Assembly: GCF_009765985.1 (NCBI RefSeq)
Contig: NZ_LMUM01000016.1
Location: 62,001-126,000, forward strand
DNA length: 64,000 nt
Origin: Acidobacterium sp. S8
GTDB taxonomy: Bacteria; Acidobacteriota; Terriglobia; Terriglobales; Acidobacteriaceae
Reading direction: 5' to 3'
Below are positions 49,445 through 58,921 of the stretch, piece after piece (positions within the stretch are counted from its first letter, which is position 1; each line of letters starts with the position of its first letter). The notes under the pieces were generated by a model that was not told the DNA's origin, did not search any database, and saw only the letters and a list, made by a program, of their open reading frames with translations. The position numbers and the translations under genes were made by a program.

Positions 49445-52093
49445 ATGCGCTGGCTAAGCAAGTTGTCCATGCAGATAAAAATGCTGTTTGGCCGGACCCA
49501 GGAAGACACACGCCTCGCAGATGAGCTTGAGTTCCACATCGAGCAGCAAATCGCCGAGAACGTGGCCGCGGGAATGAGCGCCGAAGAGGCGCGCCACGCA
49601 GCCCTGCGTATCTTCGGCAATCCTACGTTGCTGCGCGAGCAGGCGCGCGAAACATGGAGCTGGAACTGGCTCGACCGCCTGGCTCACGATCTTCGCCAGG
49701 GTATAAGAACTTTGACGCGAACTCCGGGTTTCGCAGCTCTCGCAGTTCTTGTCATGGCGCTGGGAATTGGCGCGAACGTTGCACTGCTTACAGTCATCCG
49801 CTCGGTCCTGATGAAGCCGCTGCCATTCAAAGATGCCGATCGACTGGTACGGCTCTTTGAAGCTGATTCAAAAGGGCGATTCCAAGACAATATCGTCGCC
49901 GGTGGCACCTTTGGGCGCTGGAAGCAGGATTCGCACAGCTTCGAAGACATGGCAGTGGTGAAGCGCACTGTTTATAACCTTTCGGGAACGAGCGGCCAGC
50001 TCCCTGAATTGATGGATGCATACTTTACCTCGTCGAGTTTCTTCGCGATGCTCGGCGTGCAGCCCGTTATCGGGCGGTCGTTTACCCGCGCCGAGGACCG
50101 TCCGGAAGGCTCTGCGACCGTGGTGTTGGCATGGGGTTTGTGGAAGCGTCGCTTCGGCGGAAGCCCGGGCATTCTCGGCAAGACCATCCTGCTCGACTCC
50201 AAACCATACACCGTGATCGGCGTGCTCCCTGCCTGGTTCTCTTATCCTGACCCCAAGGTGCAGTTGTGGACGGCGCTCTATCACGAAAAATCTCCCGAAA
50301 TGATGCAGATGTTCGCCGCCCACAACTTCGATGTAGTGGCGCGGCTGAAGCCCGGCATTTCTATTGCACAGGCAACGGCGGATTTGAATTCGGTTCAACG
50401 GCAGATTCGCGTGCAGAATCCGGAAGGCGCGGTGAATGACGCGGTCAACATTCGCCCCATGCTCGATGCCGAGGTCCGCGACGTAAAAACTGGACTCTAT
50501 GTAGTGTTTGCCGCTACCGGATGCCTGTTGCTGATTGCATGCCTCAACATTACGAATTTACTGGTGGCGCGCGCGGCGGCGCGACGCAGAGAGACTGCCA
50601 TACGGGCGGCACTTGGTGGAAGCATGGCTCGCCTGGTACGCGAACAAGTGATTGAGAGCCTGCTGCTTTCTATCGCCGGTGGCGGCGTCGGCCTGCTTTT
50701 CGCAGAGTTCATCCTCCAGTGGCTTGTTTCAGCGAGAGATGATATTCCGCGCGCCGATGCCATCCACATGGATTGGATGGTTCTGCTTGCGGCGCTCGGA
50801 GTCGTGCTCGTATGCGGCCTCTTCTCCGGCATCGTGCCGGCGATCTCCTCCGGTCACAGGAAGATCCTCACGTCGCTGAATGAATCTTCGCGTTCTCACA
50901 GCGGAGGACAGAAGAGCGCCCGCCTTCGCCAGGTGCTGCTCGCTTTGGAAGTCGGCCTCACCGTTGTGCTACTGGTTGGCGCGGGTCTGCTCATCAAGAG
51001 CTATCGCCAGCTTCGCTCTGTCAATCTCGGCTGCGCCACGCGTAACGTGCTCTCTGTGGATATCAATCTGCCGAAGATCAACTACAACACGGCGGAGAAA
51101 CGCGTTTTGTTCTATGAGCAGCTGGTAGAGCGTGTGCGGCAGCTTCCAGGCGTGCGCGGCGTGGGCGTGTCCACGGTGTTGCCCGGGCAGGGAATGAGGA
51201 GAAACGATACCTTCAACATTCCGGAGCGTCCTCCTTTGCCGCAGGGACAGGTTCTGGTTGCCTCTACCAGCTTTGTCGATCCTGAATACTTTCACGCTAT
51301 GCAGATCCCACTTCTTCAGGGAAGATTCCTGCAGCCTGACGAGCGCATGGAAAGAGCACAATCCGTCGTTGTGAATCAGGCTTTTGTCCGCCAGTATTTT
51401 CCGGCGGAAAATCCGATTGGGAAGCACATCGTCGCATCCGTCATAGGCAATGATGAGAGTTACGAAATTGTCGGCGTGGCCGGCGATTCACTGGAAGACC
51501 TCGACCATGCCGCGGTTGCCATGATCTACTACCCGCTCTACGCGGGGTCTGAACGCTCCACGGTGCTCGCCGTGCGCACCGCATCCAATCCCGATGCGGT
51601 CGCAATACCTATCCAGAAGATCGTTGCTGATCTCGACCGCGATCTGCCTGTAGCCAACATTCTCACCATGGATCAAATCCTCGGCCAATCGACTCAGAAC
51701 CAGAGCTTCGATGCGACTCTGCTGCTGGCTTTCGCGGTTCTCTCACTTGTCCTCGCCGGTGTAGGACTCTTCGGCGTACTGTCATACATTGTCGCGCAGC
51801 GCACGACGGAAATCGGCATTCGCATAGCGCTTGGCGCGCCGCGCGAACAGGTGATGAAGCTCATGCTCGTCCGCGGTCTCAAGCCCGCACTCTTCGGGCT
51901 TATCTTCGGTGTGGCTGCCAGCTTTGGTCTCGCACGCTATATCGAATCGCTGCTTTATGGCGTTCACCCTTTCGATCCACTGGTGCTTCTTGTGGTCTGC
52001 TGCCTGTTGCTTGTGGTGGCTTCCATTGCCTGTGCGGTGCCTGCGTGGAGAGCCTCACAGCTCGATCCTATTGAAGCATTGAGAGCTGAATAA
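49445..52093 (+). CDS. ADOP-family MacB-like permease (copy 2)
   Basis: An 882-residue relative of the permease at 45893-48640. Prefix region TRLADELEFHIEQQIAENVAAG (about 20-41), first helix VLVMALGIGANVALLTVIRSVL, periplasmic core, FtsX helices at about 360-480, second core, and last helices around IGIRIALGAPREQVMKLMLVRG. The start has GGAGAG five bases upstream. It is followed after three bases by a third ADOP gene. No ATP-binding subunit lies nearby, so the pair may act as a heteromer with a distant ATPase, or without ATP hydrolysis. Confidence 0.87.
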   Translation: MRWLSKLSMQIKMLFGRTQEDTRLADELEFHIEQQIAENVAAGMSAEEARHAALRIFGNPTLLREQARETWSWNWLDRLAHDLRQGIRTLTRTPGFAALAVLVMALGIGANVALLTVIRSVLMKPLPFKDADRLVRLFEADSKGRFQDNIVAGGTFGRWKQDSHSFEDMAVVKRTVYNLSGTSGQLPELMDAYFTSSSFFAMLGVQPVIGRSFTRAEDRPEGSATVVLAWGLWKRRFGGSPGILGKTILLDSKPYTVIGVLPAWFSYPDPKVQLWTALYHEKSPEMMQMFAAHNFDVVARLKPGISIAQATADLNSVQRQIRVQNPEGAVNDAVNIRPMLDAEVRDVKTGLYVVFAATGCLLLIACLNITNLLVARAAARRRETAIRAALGGSMARLVREQVIESLLLSIAGGGVGLLFAEFILQWLVSARDDIPRADAIHMDWMVLLAALGVVLVCGLFSGIVPAISSGHRKILTSLNESSRSHSGGQKSARLRQVLLALEVGLTVVLLVGAGLLIKSYRQLRSVNLGCATRNVLSVDINLPKINYNTAEKRVLFYEQLVERVRQLPGVRGVGVSTVLPGQGMRRNDTFNIPERPPLPQGQVLVASTSFVDPEYFHAMQIPLLQGRFLQPDERMERAQSVVVNQAFVRQYFPAENPIGKHIVASVIGNDESYEIVGVAGDSLEDLDHAAVAMIYYPLYAGSERSTVLAVRTASNPDAVAIPIQKIVADLDRDLPVANILTMDQILGQSTQNQSFDATLLLAFAVLSLVLAGVGLFGVLSYIVAQRTTEIGIRIALGAPREQVMKLMLVRGLKPALFGLIFGVAASFGLARYIESLLYGVHPFDPLVLLVVCCLLLVVASIACAVPAWRASQLDPIEALRAE

Positions 52094-52096
52094 CAT

Positions 52097-54754
52097 ATGC
52101 GCGCGTTTCATAAACTCGTCATGCAACTTCGCATGCTCATTCTCCGCCGCACCGCGGCAGAACGCCTTGATGATGAGTTGCAGTTTCATCTTGAGCAACT
52201 AATCGACGAGAACATCGCGCGCGGCATGAGCGCGGAAGAAGCGAAGCACGCAGCGATGAGAAGTTTCGGAAATCCAGCCGCGCTGCGCGATCAGGCACGC
52301 GCGACCTGGAGCTGGAACTCGCTTGAACAGATGATGCGCGACGTGCGTATCGGCATGCGCACCCTGGCCAGAACGCCGGGCTTTGCGATTGTCTCTATAT
52401 TGGTGATTGCAATTGGCATCGGCGCGAACGTGGCGCTGTTTACCATGGTCCAGTCCGTTCTGCTCAAGCCGCTGCCCTTCAATCATCCTGATCGTTTGCT
52501 GATGCTCCACGGGGTCAACGGCAGGTTTAAATTTGAGCCGGTTGCAGCGGGCGATTTCTATGACTGGCAGCGTCAATCCCATAGTTTTGAGCAGATGGCG
52601 ATCTGGCGCTGGTCCGGATTTAACATGACCGGAAATAAGGGCGAACTTCCCGAATTTCTAAATACCGCGACCGGCTCATGGAATATCTTTTCTGCATTCG
52701 GCGTCCAGCCGGTGCTTGGCAGAGATTTTTCACCGGATGATGACCGCATCGGAGCGCCTAAGACCGCGATCATTGCCTGGAATTTTTTTCATCGCCGTTT
52801 TCATGGCGACCCATCGATCGTGGGGAAAAGCATCCGGCTCAACGAGCAACTCTACACCGTGATCGGCGTGCTTCCTAGGTCATTCAGCTATCCTGACCCG
52901 TTGATTCAGCTATGGGTGCCATACCATCTCGATAATCCTGCCGACAGCTTGCAGAGCCATTTCAACCATACGAGCAATGTCATTGCACTCCTGAAACCAG
53001 GCGCCAGCGCGGAGCGTGCTACTGAAGAGCTAAATGCGGTTCAATATCAGATTCATCAGAATTTATATGCGACCGGTGTCGTTCACGACGGAGTGAGTTC
53101 GCGTTCTCTGCTCGATGACATGGTGGGAGATGTCAGGACACCTCTATATATTCTGCTTGCTGCCGTCGGCTGCCTGTTGCTGATTGCATGTCTCAATATT
53201 TCAAACCTGATGGTGGCGCGAGCCGCCGTACGCCGTAAGGAAATGGCAATTCGTGCAGCGCTAGGCAGCAGCCGTCTGCGCTTGTGCCGAGAACAGGTAA
53301 CGGAAAGCCTGCTGATCTGCCTCATCGGTGGAGCGCTTGGCCTGCTGCTGGCCATTGCTGCTACGCGATGGCTTACGACCCGCTGGACGGATATGCCGCG
53401 TGCTGACTCCATCCATCTTGATGCCACCGTGATTGCTTTTGCCATTGGCATCACCTTCCTGTCAGGAATGCTCGCGGGGCTCCTTCCAGCCCTTTCAGCA
53501 ACAGGCAGAGGACTGCTGGCGGCATTGCAGGACGCATCACGGACCGTCGGCAGCAGCACTTCGCGGACATCGTTACGCAAAAGCCTGCTTACGATTGAGA
53601 TTGCGCTTACGGTCATTCTGCTTGTTTGCGGCGGCTTGCTCTTCAAGAGCTTCGTACGTCTACGTTCTATCGACCTGGGATGCACAACAAGAAATGTGCT
53701 GACCATGCAGTATTTTCTGCACAACGCAAAATATCAAAAACCGGAAGAGATCGTTGCTTTCCACACGCAGCTGCTGGAACGCGTCCGTCGCCTGCCCGGC
53801 GTCGAGGCAGCGGGGCTTACGTCCGTGGTGCCGGGCGATGGTCATTACGGGGACAATCTATTCACGATTCGTGAACATCCGCCGTTGCCGACGGGCCAGC
53901 ATGTCTTTGCGTTAAATCGCTCAGTCGATCCGGGCTATTTTTCCACGATACAAATTCCTCTCATTCGAGGACGGTTCTTCTCGGAGGACGAGCGCATGGA
54001 CAGAGATAAGTACGTCATCATTGACCAGAAATTTGCGAATGACTTTTTCCCAAACGAAGATCCAATAGGGAAACACCTGCGCGTGAAATGGCAAAGCACG
54101 ATCGGCGAAGACTATGAGATCATCGGCGTCGTCGGGAATACACGGTATGCCTTGAAGGCAGAGCTTCGGCCCATGATGTATTTCCCGATTCTGTCTGGAA
54201 TTCACAGCCGCACATCCGATGTGACCCTGGTTCTGCGCACACAAGGCGACCCGGAACTGATCGCCCTCCCGGTTCAGAAAGAGATTACGCAGCTCGACCC
54301 CGAACTTCCCATATCGAGAATACGCACCATGCAGCAGATCATCGGCGAGTCCACTGCTGACTCCAGTTTCAGCGCTACTCTGGTGCTTGCGTTTGCCGTG
54401 CTTTCTCTGGTGCTGGCGGCAGTGGGTCTGTATGGAGTGCTCGCCTACCTGGTGACACAGCGAACGACCGAGATCGGCATCCGCATCGCGCTTGGAGCGC
54501 AGCGCGATCAGATGATGGGCCTGGTGCTGGTCGATGGCCTGCGTCCCGCCCTGATCGGCGTGGCCATTGGAATTCTCGGCAGCCTCGGCGCAGTGCGATT
54601 GATTCGATCCGCACTATTTGGAACCAGCCCGCTCGACACAAGCGTATTCGTAACTGTAATTGCTACATTACTGCTGGTCGCAGCGGCGGCCTGCGCACTG
54701 CCCGCATGGAAAGCTTCGCGTCTTGATCCTATGCAGACGCTGCGAACCGAGTAG
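52097..54754 (+). CDS. ADOP-family MacB-like permease (copy 3)
   Basis: An 885-residue permease closely similar to the one just upstream: DDELQFHLEQLIDENIARG and SAEEAKHAAMRSFGN in the prefix, IAIGIGANVALFTMVQSVLL in the first helix, and IGIRIALGAQRDQMMGLVLVDG near the C-terminus. The upstream copy ends only three bases before its start, so translation is coupled. It is probably the product of a tandem duplication with later divergence. It ends close to a convergent gene of unknown function. Confidence 0.87.
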   Translation: MRAFHKLVMQLRMLILRRTAAERLDDELQFHLEQLIDENIARGMSAEEAKHAAMRSFGNPAALRDQARATWSWNSLEQMMRDVRIGMRTLARTPGFAIVSILVIAIGIGANVALFTMVQSVLLKPLPFNHPDRLLMLHGVNGRFKFEPVAAGDFYDWQRQSHSFEQMAIWRWSGFNMTGNKGELPEFLNTATGSWNIFSAFGVQPVLGRDFSPDDDRIGAPKTAIIAWNFFHRRFHGDPSIVGKSIRLNEQLYTVIGVLPRSFSYPDPLIQLWVPYHLDNPADSLQSHFNHTSNVIALLKPGASAERATEELNAVQYQIHQNLYATGVVHDGVSSRSLLDDMVGDVRTPLYILLAAVGCLLLIACLNISNLMVARAAVRRKEMAIRAALGSSRLRLCREQVTESLLICLIGGALGLLLAIAATRWLTTRWTDMPRADSIHLDATVIAFAIGITFLSGMLAGLLPALSATGRGLLAALQDASRTVGSSTSRTSLRKSLLTIEIALTVILLVCGGLLFKSFVRLRSIDLGCTTRNVLTMQYFLHNAKYQKPEEIVAFHTQLLERVRRLPGVEAAGLTSVVPGDGHYGDNLFTIREHPPLPTGQHVFALNRSVDPGYFSTIQIPLIRGRFFSEDERMDRDKYVIIDQKFANDFFPNEDPIGKHLRVKWQSTIGEDYEIIGVVGNTRYALKAELRPMMYFPILSGIHSRTSDVTLVLRTQGDPELIALPVQKEITQLDPELPISRIRTMQQIIGESTADSSFSATLVLAFAVLSLVLAAVGLYGVLAYLVTQRTTEIGIRIALGAQRDQMMGLVLVDGLRPALIGVAIGILGSLGAVRLIRSALFGTSPLDTSVFVTVIATLLLVAAAACALPAWKASRLDPMQTLRTE

Positions 54755-54758
54755 CCGG

Positions 54759-55349
54759 TTAATTCACGCTCACATCGCCGTCTACATCCACCACCAGTGC
54801 GTTATTTTCCACCGTCATCGAATGGATCTTCAATCGATCAAGCTTCAGCTCATATCCGGTGCTCGCAAGCGACTGCGCCAGCACCTGCCGCAGCAGGGTA
54901 GCCGCGTTCACTTTCATGCTCGACGGCACCTGCCGGCTGAGAAAAGGCATGAGCACAAAATTCAGCTCGCGTGATTCACTAAGGTTCTCAATGCGTGCAT
55001 CGCGAAATCCAATCGTCTCGCTCTCCGCGTCCGGCAGCAGGGAAACGTCAGCATCCGGCGCCAGCGCGACGCCAAGACAGCTGCCCCGAAAGCGTGTCCC
55101 GAGCCTCGCACTCGTGTGGACATGAACGAAGATTCGATCCCCCGAGAAAGAAACCTTTGGCGAATCGGCATACACATAGCAGGCCGATTTAGCATCGCCC
55201 TTGATGTAATAGCGCCCATTCGGACCGCTGAAGAGCTGAACCTTCAACGTGTGTTCGAGCGCCTGCGCGGTGATCTTCAATTCGACAGCATGAGCCGCAG
55301 GCATAACCGCGAGCAGAGCAAGAAAAAACAAGGCAGCAGGAAATCGCAT
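54759..55349 (-). CDS. Exported protein of unknown function
   Basis: A 196-residue protein with a clear signal peptide (RFPAALFFLALLAVMPAAHA). The start at 55349 is used; the frame remains open far upstream into the glutamine synthetase terminator, but that part lacks coding character. The mature protein has RYYIKGDAKSACYVYADSPKVSF and VDVDGDVSVN at the end, a mostly beta-strand pattern. I do not recognise the family. It lies downstream of glutamine synthetase beyond a terminator, so it should have its own promoter. Confidence 0.6.
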   Translation of the reverse strand: MRFPAALFFLALLAVMPAAHAVELKITAQALEHTLKVQLFSGPNGRYYIKGDAKSACYVYADSPKVSFSGDRIFVHVHTSARLGTRFRGSCLGVALAPDADVSLLPDAESETIGFRDARIENLSESRELNFVLMPFLSRQVPSSMKVNAATLLRQVLAQSLASTGYELKLDRLKIHSMTVENNALVVDVDGDVSVN

Positions 55350-55373
55350 CTTGTATTCAGTGTAACTTTTGAC

Positions 55374-55410
55374 CGAAAGAAAAATCGCCCCGGCCTGAGC
55401 CAGGGCGATT
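55374..55410 (-). terminator. Rho-independent terminator of glutamine synthetase
   Basis: On the minus strand ATCGCCCTGGC-TCA-GGCCGGGGCGAT, a stem of about 11 pairs with one mismatch, is followed by TTTTCTTTC. It ends 20 or so bases after the stop codon of the glutamine synthetase gene. Confidence 0.85.
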
Positions 55411-55432
55411 ACAGCAACTACGCAGGGAAATC

Positions 55433-56863
55433 TTAGAACTGGTTCCAGAGATACTGGTTGTAGACCTCGTGATGGAACTGCACTTCCTGCGCCTTCACAA
55501 ACGTACCAAGCAGGCGCGGGCAACGGTCCGCCGAAGCCTGTTTCAGATCGGCGTAGCGCGCCTTCACATCTTCGCCGAGCAGCTTCGTCGTCCATGTCGA
55601 GTTCCGGAAGTTCTCAATCGCCGTATAGACATTGTCCGGCAGGTAGCGCTGCGCCTGGCGCAGGTTCTCGATCTTCGCCGTATCGCCGTGAAGTCCCGAC
55701 TTGAAGATCGAATACAGCACCAGGTACGGATTCGCATCCGGGGCCACCGAGCGCACTTCCACGCGCATGCTCTTCTCGTTGCCGATAGGAATGCGGATCA
55801 TCGAGCCGCGGTCCACCGCCGAAGCCTTGATCTGGTTCGGTGCTTCAAAGTGCGGATCGAGACGCCGGTACGAGTTCACGCTCGAATTCAGCAGCAGGCA
55901 GATATCGTTGCCGTGCGTCAAAATCCTGTCCACGAAATCCCAGCCCGGCTTGGCCAGCTTCTCTTCACCCTGCGGATCCCAGAAAATATTCTTGCCTTCT
56001 TTGCTGATCGAAACGTTGGTGTGCATACCGCTGCCGTTCACGCCGACCACCGGCTTAGGCAGGAACGACGCCGACATCCCCAGCTTGGTAGCCACCTGGC
56101 GGCAGACCAGCTTGTAAATCTGGATCTGGTCAGCGGCCGCAACCACTTCGCCGTAGCCGTAGTTAATCTCAAACTGTGAAGGCGCAACCTCCGGATGGTC
56201 CTTTTCATTCTCGAAGCCCATCGCGCGCATCACTTCCGCCGCTGAGTCGATAAAGGTACGCAGCGGGTCCCCGGGAAGCGAATGGTAGTAGCCGCCCGTG
56301 TTCACATAGTCGAACTTGCCCGTCTCCGGGAAGCGGCGCTCGGCGTCGATACCGGCGAAGATGAAGCCTTCAATCTCGTTGGCGGCATTCAGCGTGTAAC
56401 CTTCCTTGGCATGCAGCTCCTGGGCAAAGCCCTTCAGCACGCCGCGCATGTCCGCCGAATAAGAGGTGCCCTGCTTATCGATGACTTCGCCGAAAACCAG
56501 GACCTTGCCCGGGCCAAAAATATCCGCCGGTCCCCAGTAGAATGCGCTCCAGTCAATGCCGAGACGCAGGTCGCTTTCGCGCTGCGCCGTAAATCCGCGA
56601 ATCGACGAGCCGTCAAAGGTCAGATTGTCGTAGCTCTTGACCAGAAACTTCTTGTCATAATCCAGCATGTGCAGGCGGCCTTCCAGGTCGCTGAACAATA
56701 CCGTGACTGCCTTGATTTCCTTGGTGTCCGTCAGATATTTCAGCCGCTCTTCCTGGATCTTATGGGCGGCAACGCGGCCCATTCGCTGCGCTTTGGCACT
56801 CAGGTTCTTTTCTTCCAGCTCCCCGTATGAGAGCGACAGGAAATTACGAAGTTCGTTGGACAT
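55433..56863 (-). CDS. glnA: Glutamine synthetase family protein
   Basis: A 476-residue type I-like glutamine synthetase. FDGSSIRGF binds near the substrate site, NEIEGFIFAG carries metal-ligand glutamates, FEINYGYGEVVAAAD and VVGVNGSGMHTNVSI form the active site, and MRVEVRSVAPDANPYL is the arginine loop. The enzyme makes glutamine from glutamate, ammonia and ATP. The tyrosine loop adenylylated in enterobacterial enzymes (NLYDLP) is replaced by QAQRYLPDN, so control by GlnE is unlikely. The start has GGAG about six bases upstream. It could take up ammonia set free by the deaminating enzymes elsewhere in the window. Confidence 0.88.
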   Translation of the reverse strand: MSNELRNFLSLSYGELEEKNLSAKAQRMGRVAAHKIQEERLKYLTDTKEIKAVTVLFSDLEGRLHMLDYDKKFLVKSYDNLTFDGSSIRGFTAQRESDLRLGIDWSAFYWGPADIFGPGKVLVFGEVIDKQGTSYSADMRGVLKGFAQELHAKEGYTLNAANEIEGFIFAGIDAERRFPETGKFDYVNTGGYYHSLPGDPLRTFIDSAAEVMRAMGFENEKDHPEVAPSQFEINYGYGEVVAAADQIQIYKLVCRQVATKLGMSASFLPKPVVGVNGSGMHTNVSISKEGKNIFWDPQGEEKLAKPGWDFVDRILTHGNDICLLLNSSVNSYRRLDPHFEAPNQIKASAVDRGSMIRIPIGNEKSMRVEVRSVAPDANPYLVLYSIFKSGLHGDTAKIENLRQAQRYLPDNVYTAIENFRNSTWTTKLLGEDVKARYADLKQASADRCPRLLGTFVKAQEVQFHHEVYNQYLWNQF

Positions 56864-57043
56864 GCATCTCCTCTGGATGGGTTTAACCGACGCCCACCGT
56901 GGCCTACCCCTGTCAAAAACAGATAGGCCCGACCTGGCTGGTTTTCTCTCTTAACAGGGTATCGTGACACTATAAATTACGTTGTCGGTATCAATAAAAG
57001 TAATTTCACAAATAGAAATAAATTATTTGAGAGGGTTTAGCTC

Positions 57044-57781
57044 ATGCGCACCTATGATGAGACCACCTACGGCGACTTGATCGCCGAACAGTACGACCGC
57101 ATCAATCGCATCTCCCCTCAACAGACGCAGGCCGCGGCGGATGCTCTCGCAGAGCTGGCGAAAAATGGCCCGGCACTTGAGTTGGGAATCGGAACCGGCC
57201 GTGTTGCATTACCCCTCCGCGAAAAGGGAATCGCCGTGCATGGCATCGATGCCTCCTCACTGATGATTGAGGAATTGCGCAAGAAGCCGGGCGGAGACGC
57301 AATCCCTGTAACAGTCGGCAATTTTGGTGATGTGGCCGTCGAAGAAAAGTTCAGCCTGATCTACGTCGTCTTTAACACCTTTTTCGCCCTGCTCACGCAG
57401 GAAGAGCAGGTTCAGTGCTTCGCCAATGTGGCCAGCCATCTCTTAGCTGGCGGTGTCTTTGTCATCGAAGCATTTGTACCGGACTTGTCCCGCTTCACCC
57501 GCAACCAGAATATGGTCGCTACCAATGTCGGCGTAGATGGAGTACGCTTCGACGTCTCCATGTACGACCCGATGCATCAGCGAGTGGACAGCCAGCACGT
57601 CATCATCGCGAACGGAAGTATACAAACGTATCCGGTGCAGCTTCGCTATGCATGGCCCAGTGAATTGGATTTAATGGCGCAGCTTGCCGGATTGAAATTG
57701 TGTGAACGCTGGAGCAACTGGCAGCGGTCGCCCTTCGCTTCAGGCGATGGGGCTCACATTTCGCTCTATCAACAGGCGTGA
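57044..57781 (+). CDS. Class I SAM-dependent methyltransferase
   Basis: A 245-residue methyltransferase. Motif I is ALELGIGTGRVALPL, the acidic residue after strand 2 is in GIDASSLMIEELRKK, and IYVVFNTFFAL is motif II. The start has GAGAGGG eight bases upstream. The target is unknown. The ABC transporter ATPase follows after 12 bases, so the methyltransferase may modify the molecule that the transporter carries. Confidence 0.8.
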   Translation: MRTYDETTYGDLIAEQYDRINRISPQQTQAAADALAELAKNGPALELGIGTGRVALPLREKGIAVHGIDASSLMIEELRKKPGGDAIPVTVGNFGDVAVEEKFSLIYVVFNTFFALLTQEEQVQCFANVASHLLAGGVFVIEAFVPDLSRFTRNQNMVATNVGVDGVRFDVSMYDPMHQRVDSQHVIIANGSIQTYPVQLRYAWPSELDLMAQLAGLKLCERWSNWQRSPFASGDGAHISLYQQA

Positions 57782-57793
57782 GAAAATGCCGCT

Positions 57794-58714
57794 GTGGCCG
57801 CACCGCTCGAATTTCAAGGCACGACGAAATCGTTTGGCTCACAGAAGGCTCTCGATAATCTGTCGCTCACGGTTGAGCGCGGTGAGATTTTAGGCTTTCT
57901 AGGGCCAAACGGAGCGGGCAAGACCACGGCTATTCATCTGGCGCTCGGCTTTCTAAGAGCGAGCGCTGGTGGCGGCAAAATTCTGGGAGCATCCTTCGGT
58001 CATGCGGCATCGCGAGCCAAGGTGGGTTTTCTTCCGGACTCGCCAGCGTTCTTCGCCGAATCCGCTTTGAGCGCAGTAACCGTGGCGGGGCAGCTCAATA
58101 ATCTGCGAAATCCGCAGCTTCGGGAGCGCGCCAAAGCCTTGCTCTCCCGGCTCGATCTCTCATCCGCAGGCAAAGATGCTCGACGCTTTTCTCGCGGCAT
58201 GCAACAGCGGCTTGGCATGGCGCAGGCTCTTGTCAACGATCCCGACCTGCTCATTCTCGACGAGCCTACTTCGGCGCTCGATCCCCCTGGAGTGCTTGAG
58301 GTACGCGAGCTTCTGCGCGCGGCGCGCGACGATGGAAAGAGCATCTTCTTCAGCTCGCATCAGCTTTCCGAAGTCGAGCAGATCTGCGACCGCATCGCAT
58401 TTCTCGACCATGGTAGGTTGCTCCGCCTCGGCTCTCTCGCGTCCTTCCTCGAAGATAGCGGGCGCGTCGGAATCGTAATTCAAGGACTGCCTGCATCTGC
58501 CGAAATCGCGCAGAAATATCGTCAATATCGAACCGCATCGCCAGAAAATGTCCTGCATTTCACGGTGCCGGTGCGCCTGCAGCGGGAGTTGATCGAACAG
58601 GCCTGGGCCGCCGGCGGAACGCTGGAGAGCGTCACGCCGCTGCGCCGAAGCTTGGAGGACCTGTTCGTAACCTGGAGCAAAGAAGCAGATGCACACCTGG
58701 GTGCCCCATCCTGA
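57794..58714 (+). CDS. ABC transporter ATP-binding protein
   Basis: A 306-residue ABC ATPase starting at GTG (57794). Walker A is GPNGAGKTT (36-44), the signature is FSRGMQQRLGMAQAL, Walker B LLILDEPTSALDPPG and the switch histidine follows in FSSHQLSEVEQ. The pattern fits multidrug or lipid exporters with ABC-2 permeases. The last codons (GAPS and stop) are supplied by a copy of interspersed repeat A, so the original C-terminus may have been changed by repeat insertion. A 105-base tandem duplication follows. The permease gene starts 207 bases on. Confidence 0.88.
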   Translation: MAAPLEFQGTTKSFGSQKALDNLSLTVERGEILGFLGPNGAGKTTAIHLALGFLRASAGGGKILGASFGHAASRAKVGFLPDSPAFFAESALSAVTVAGQLNNLRNPQLRERAKALLSRLDLSSAGKDARRFSRGMQQRLGMAQALVNDPDLLILDEPTSALDPPGVLEVRELLRAARDDGKSIFFSSHQLSEVEQICDRIAFLDHGRLLRLGSLASFLEDSGRVGIVIQGLPASAEIAQKYRQYRTASPENVLHFTVPVRLQRELIEQAWAAGGTLESVTPLRRSLEDLFVTWSKEADAHLGAPS

Positions 58715-58849
58715 GACGAAGGCGAAGGGTGGGGGACGCGAACCGCTGCGCGAAGCTTGGAGGACTTATTCGTAACCTGGAGCAGGAAGCAGATGGCACT
58801 GGGTGCCCCATCCTGAGACGTAGGCAAAGGGTGGCCGGGAGCGCGAACA
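58638..58849 (+). repeat. Tandem duplication of the 3' end of the ABC ATPase gene, with family A repeats
   Basis: Two units of about 105 bases, 58638-58743 and 58744-58849, are near copies of each other. Each begins CGCTGCGC and AGCTTGGAGGAC and includes repeat A (58699-58735 and 58801-58835). The first unit is the real end of the ATPase gene; the second lies between the ATPase and permease genes and is non-coding. Confidence 0.85.
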
Positions 58850-58921
58850 GAACCAGAGAAAGCCAGTAGGAGCGCCTTGCGTTCCTGAAGTAAGCAGAAA
58901 GGGATTCGGAACGAGAAGGAA

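Noticed and set aside
58699-58835. CRISPR array
   Set aside because: Only two repeat-A copies within a tandem duplication exist, with imperfect palindromes and no regular spacers or cas genes.
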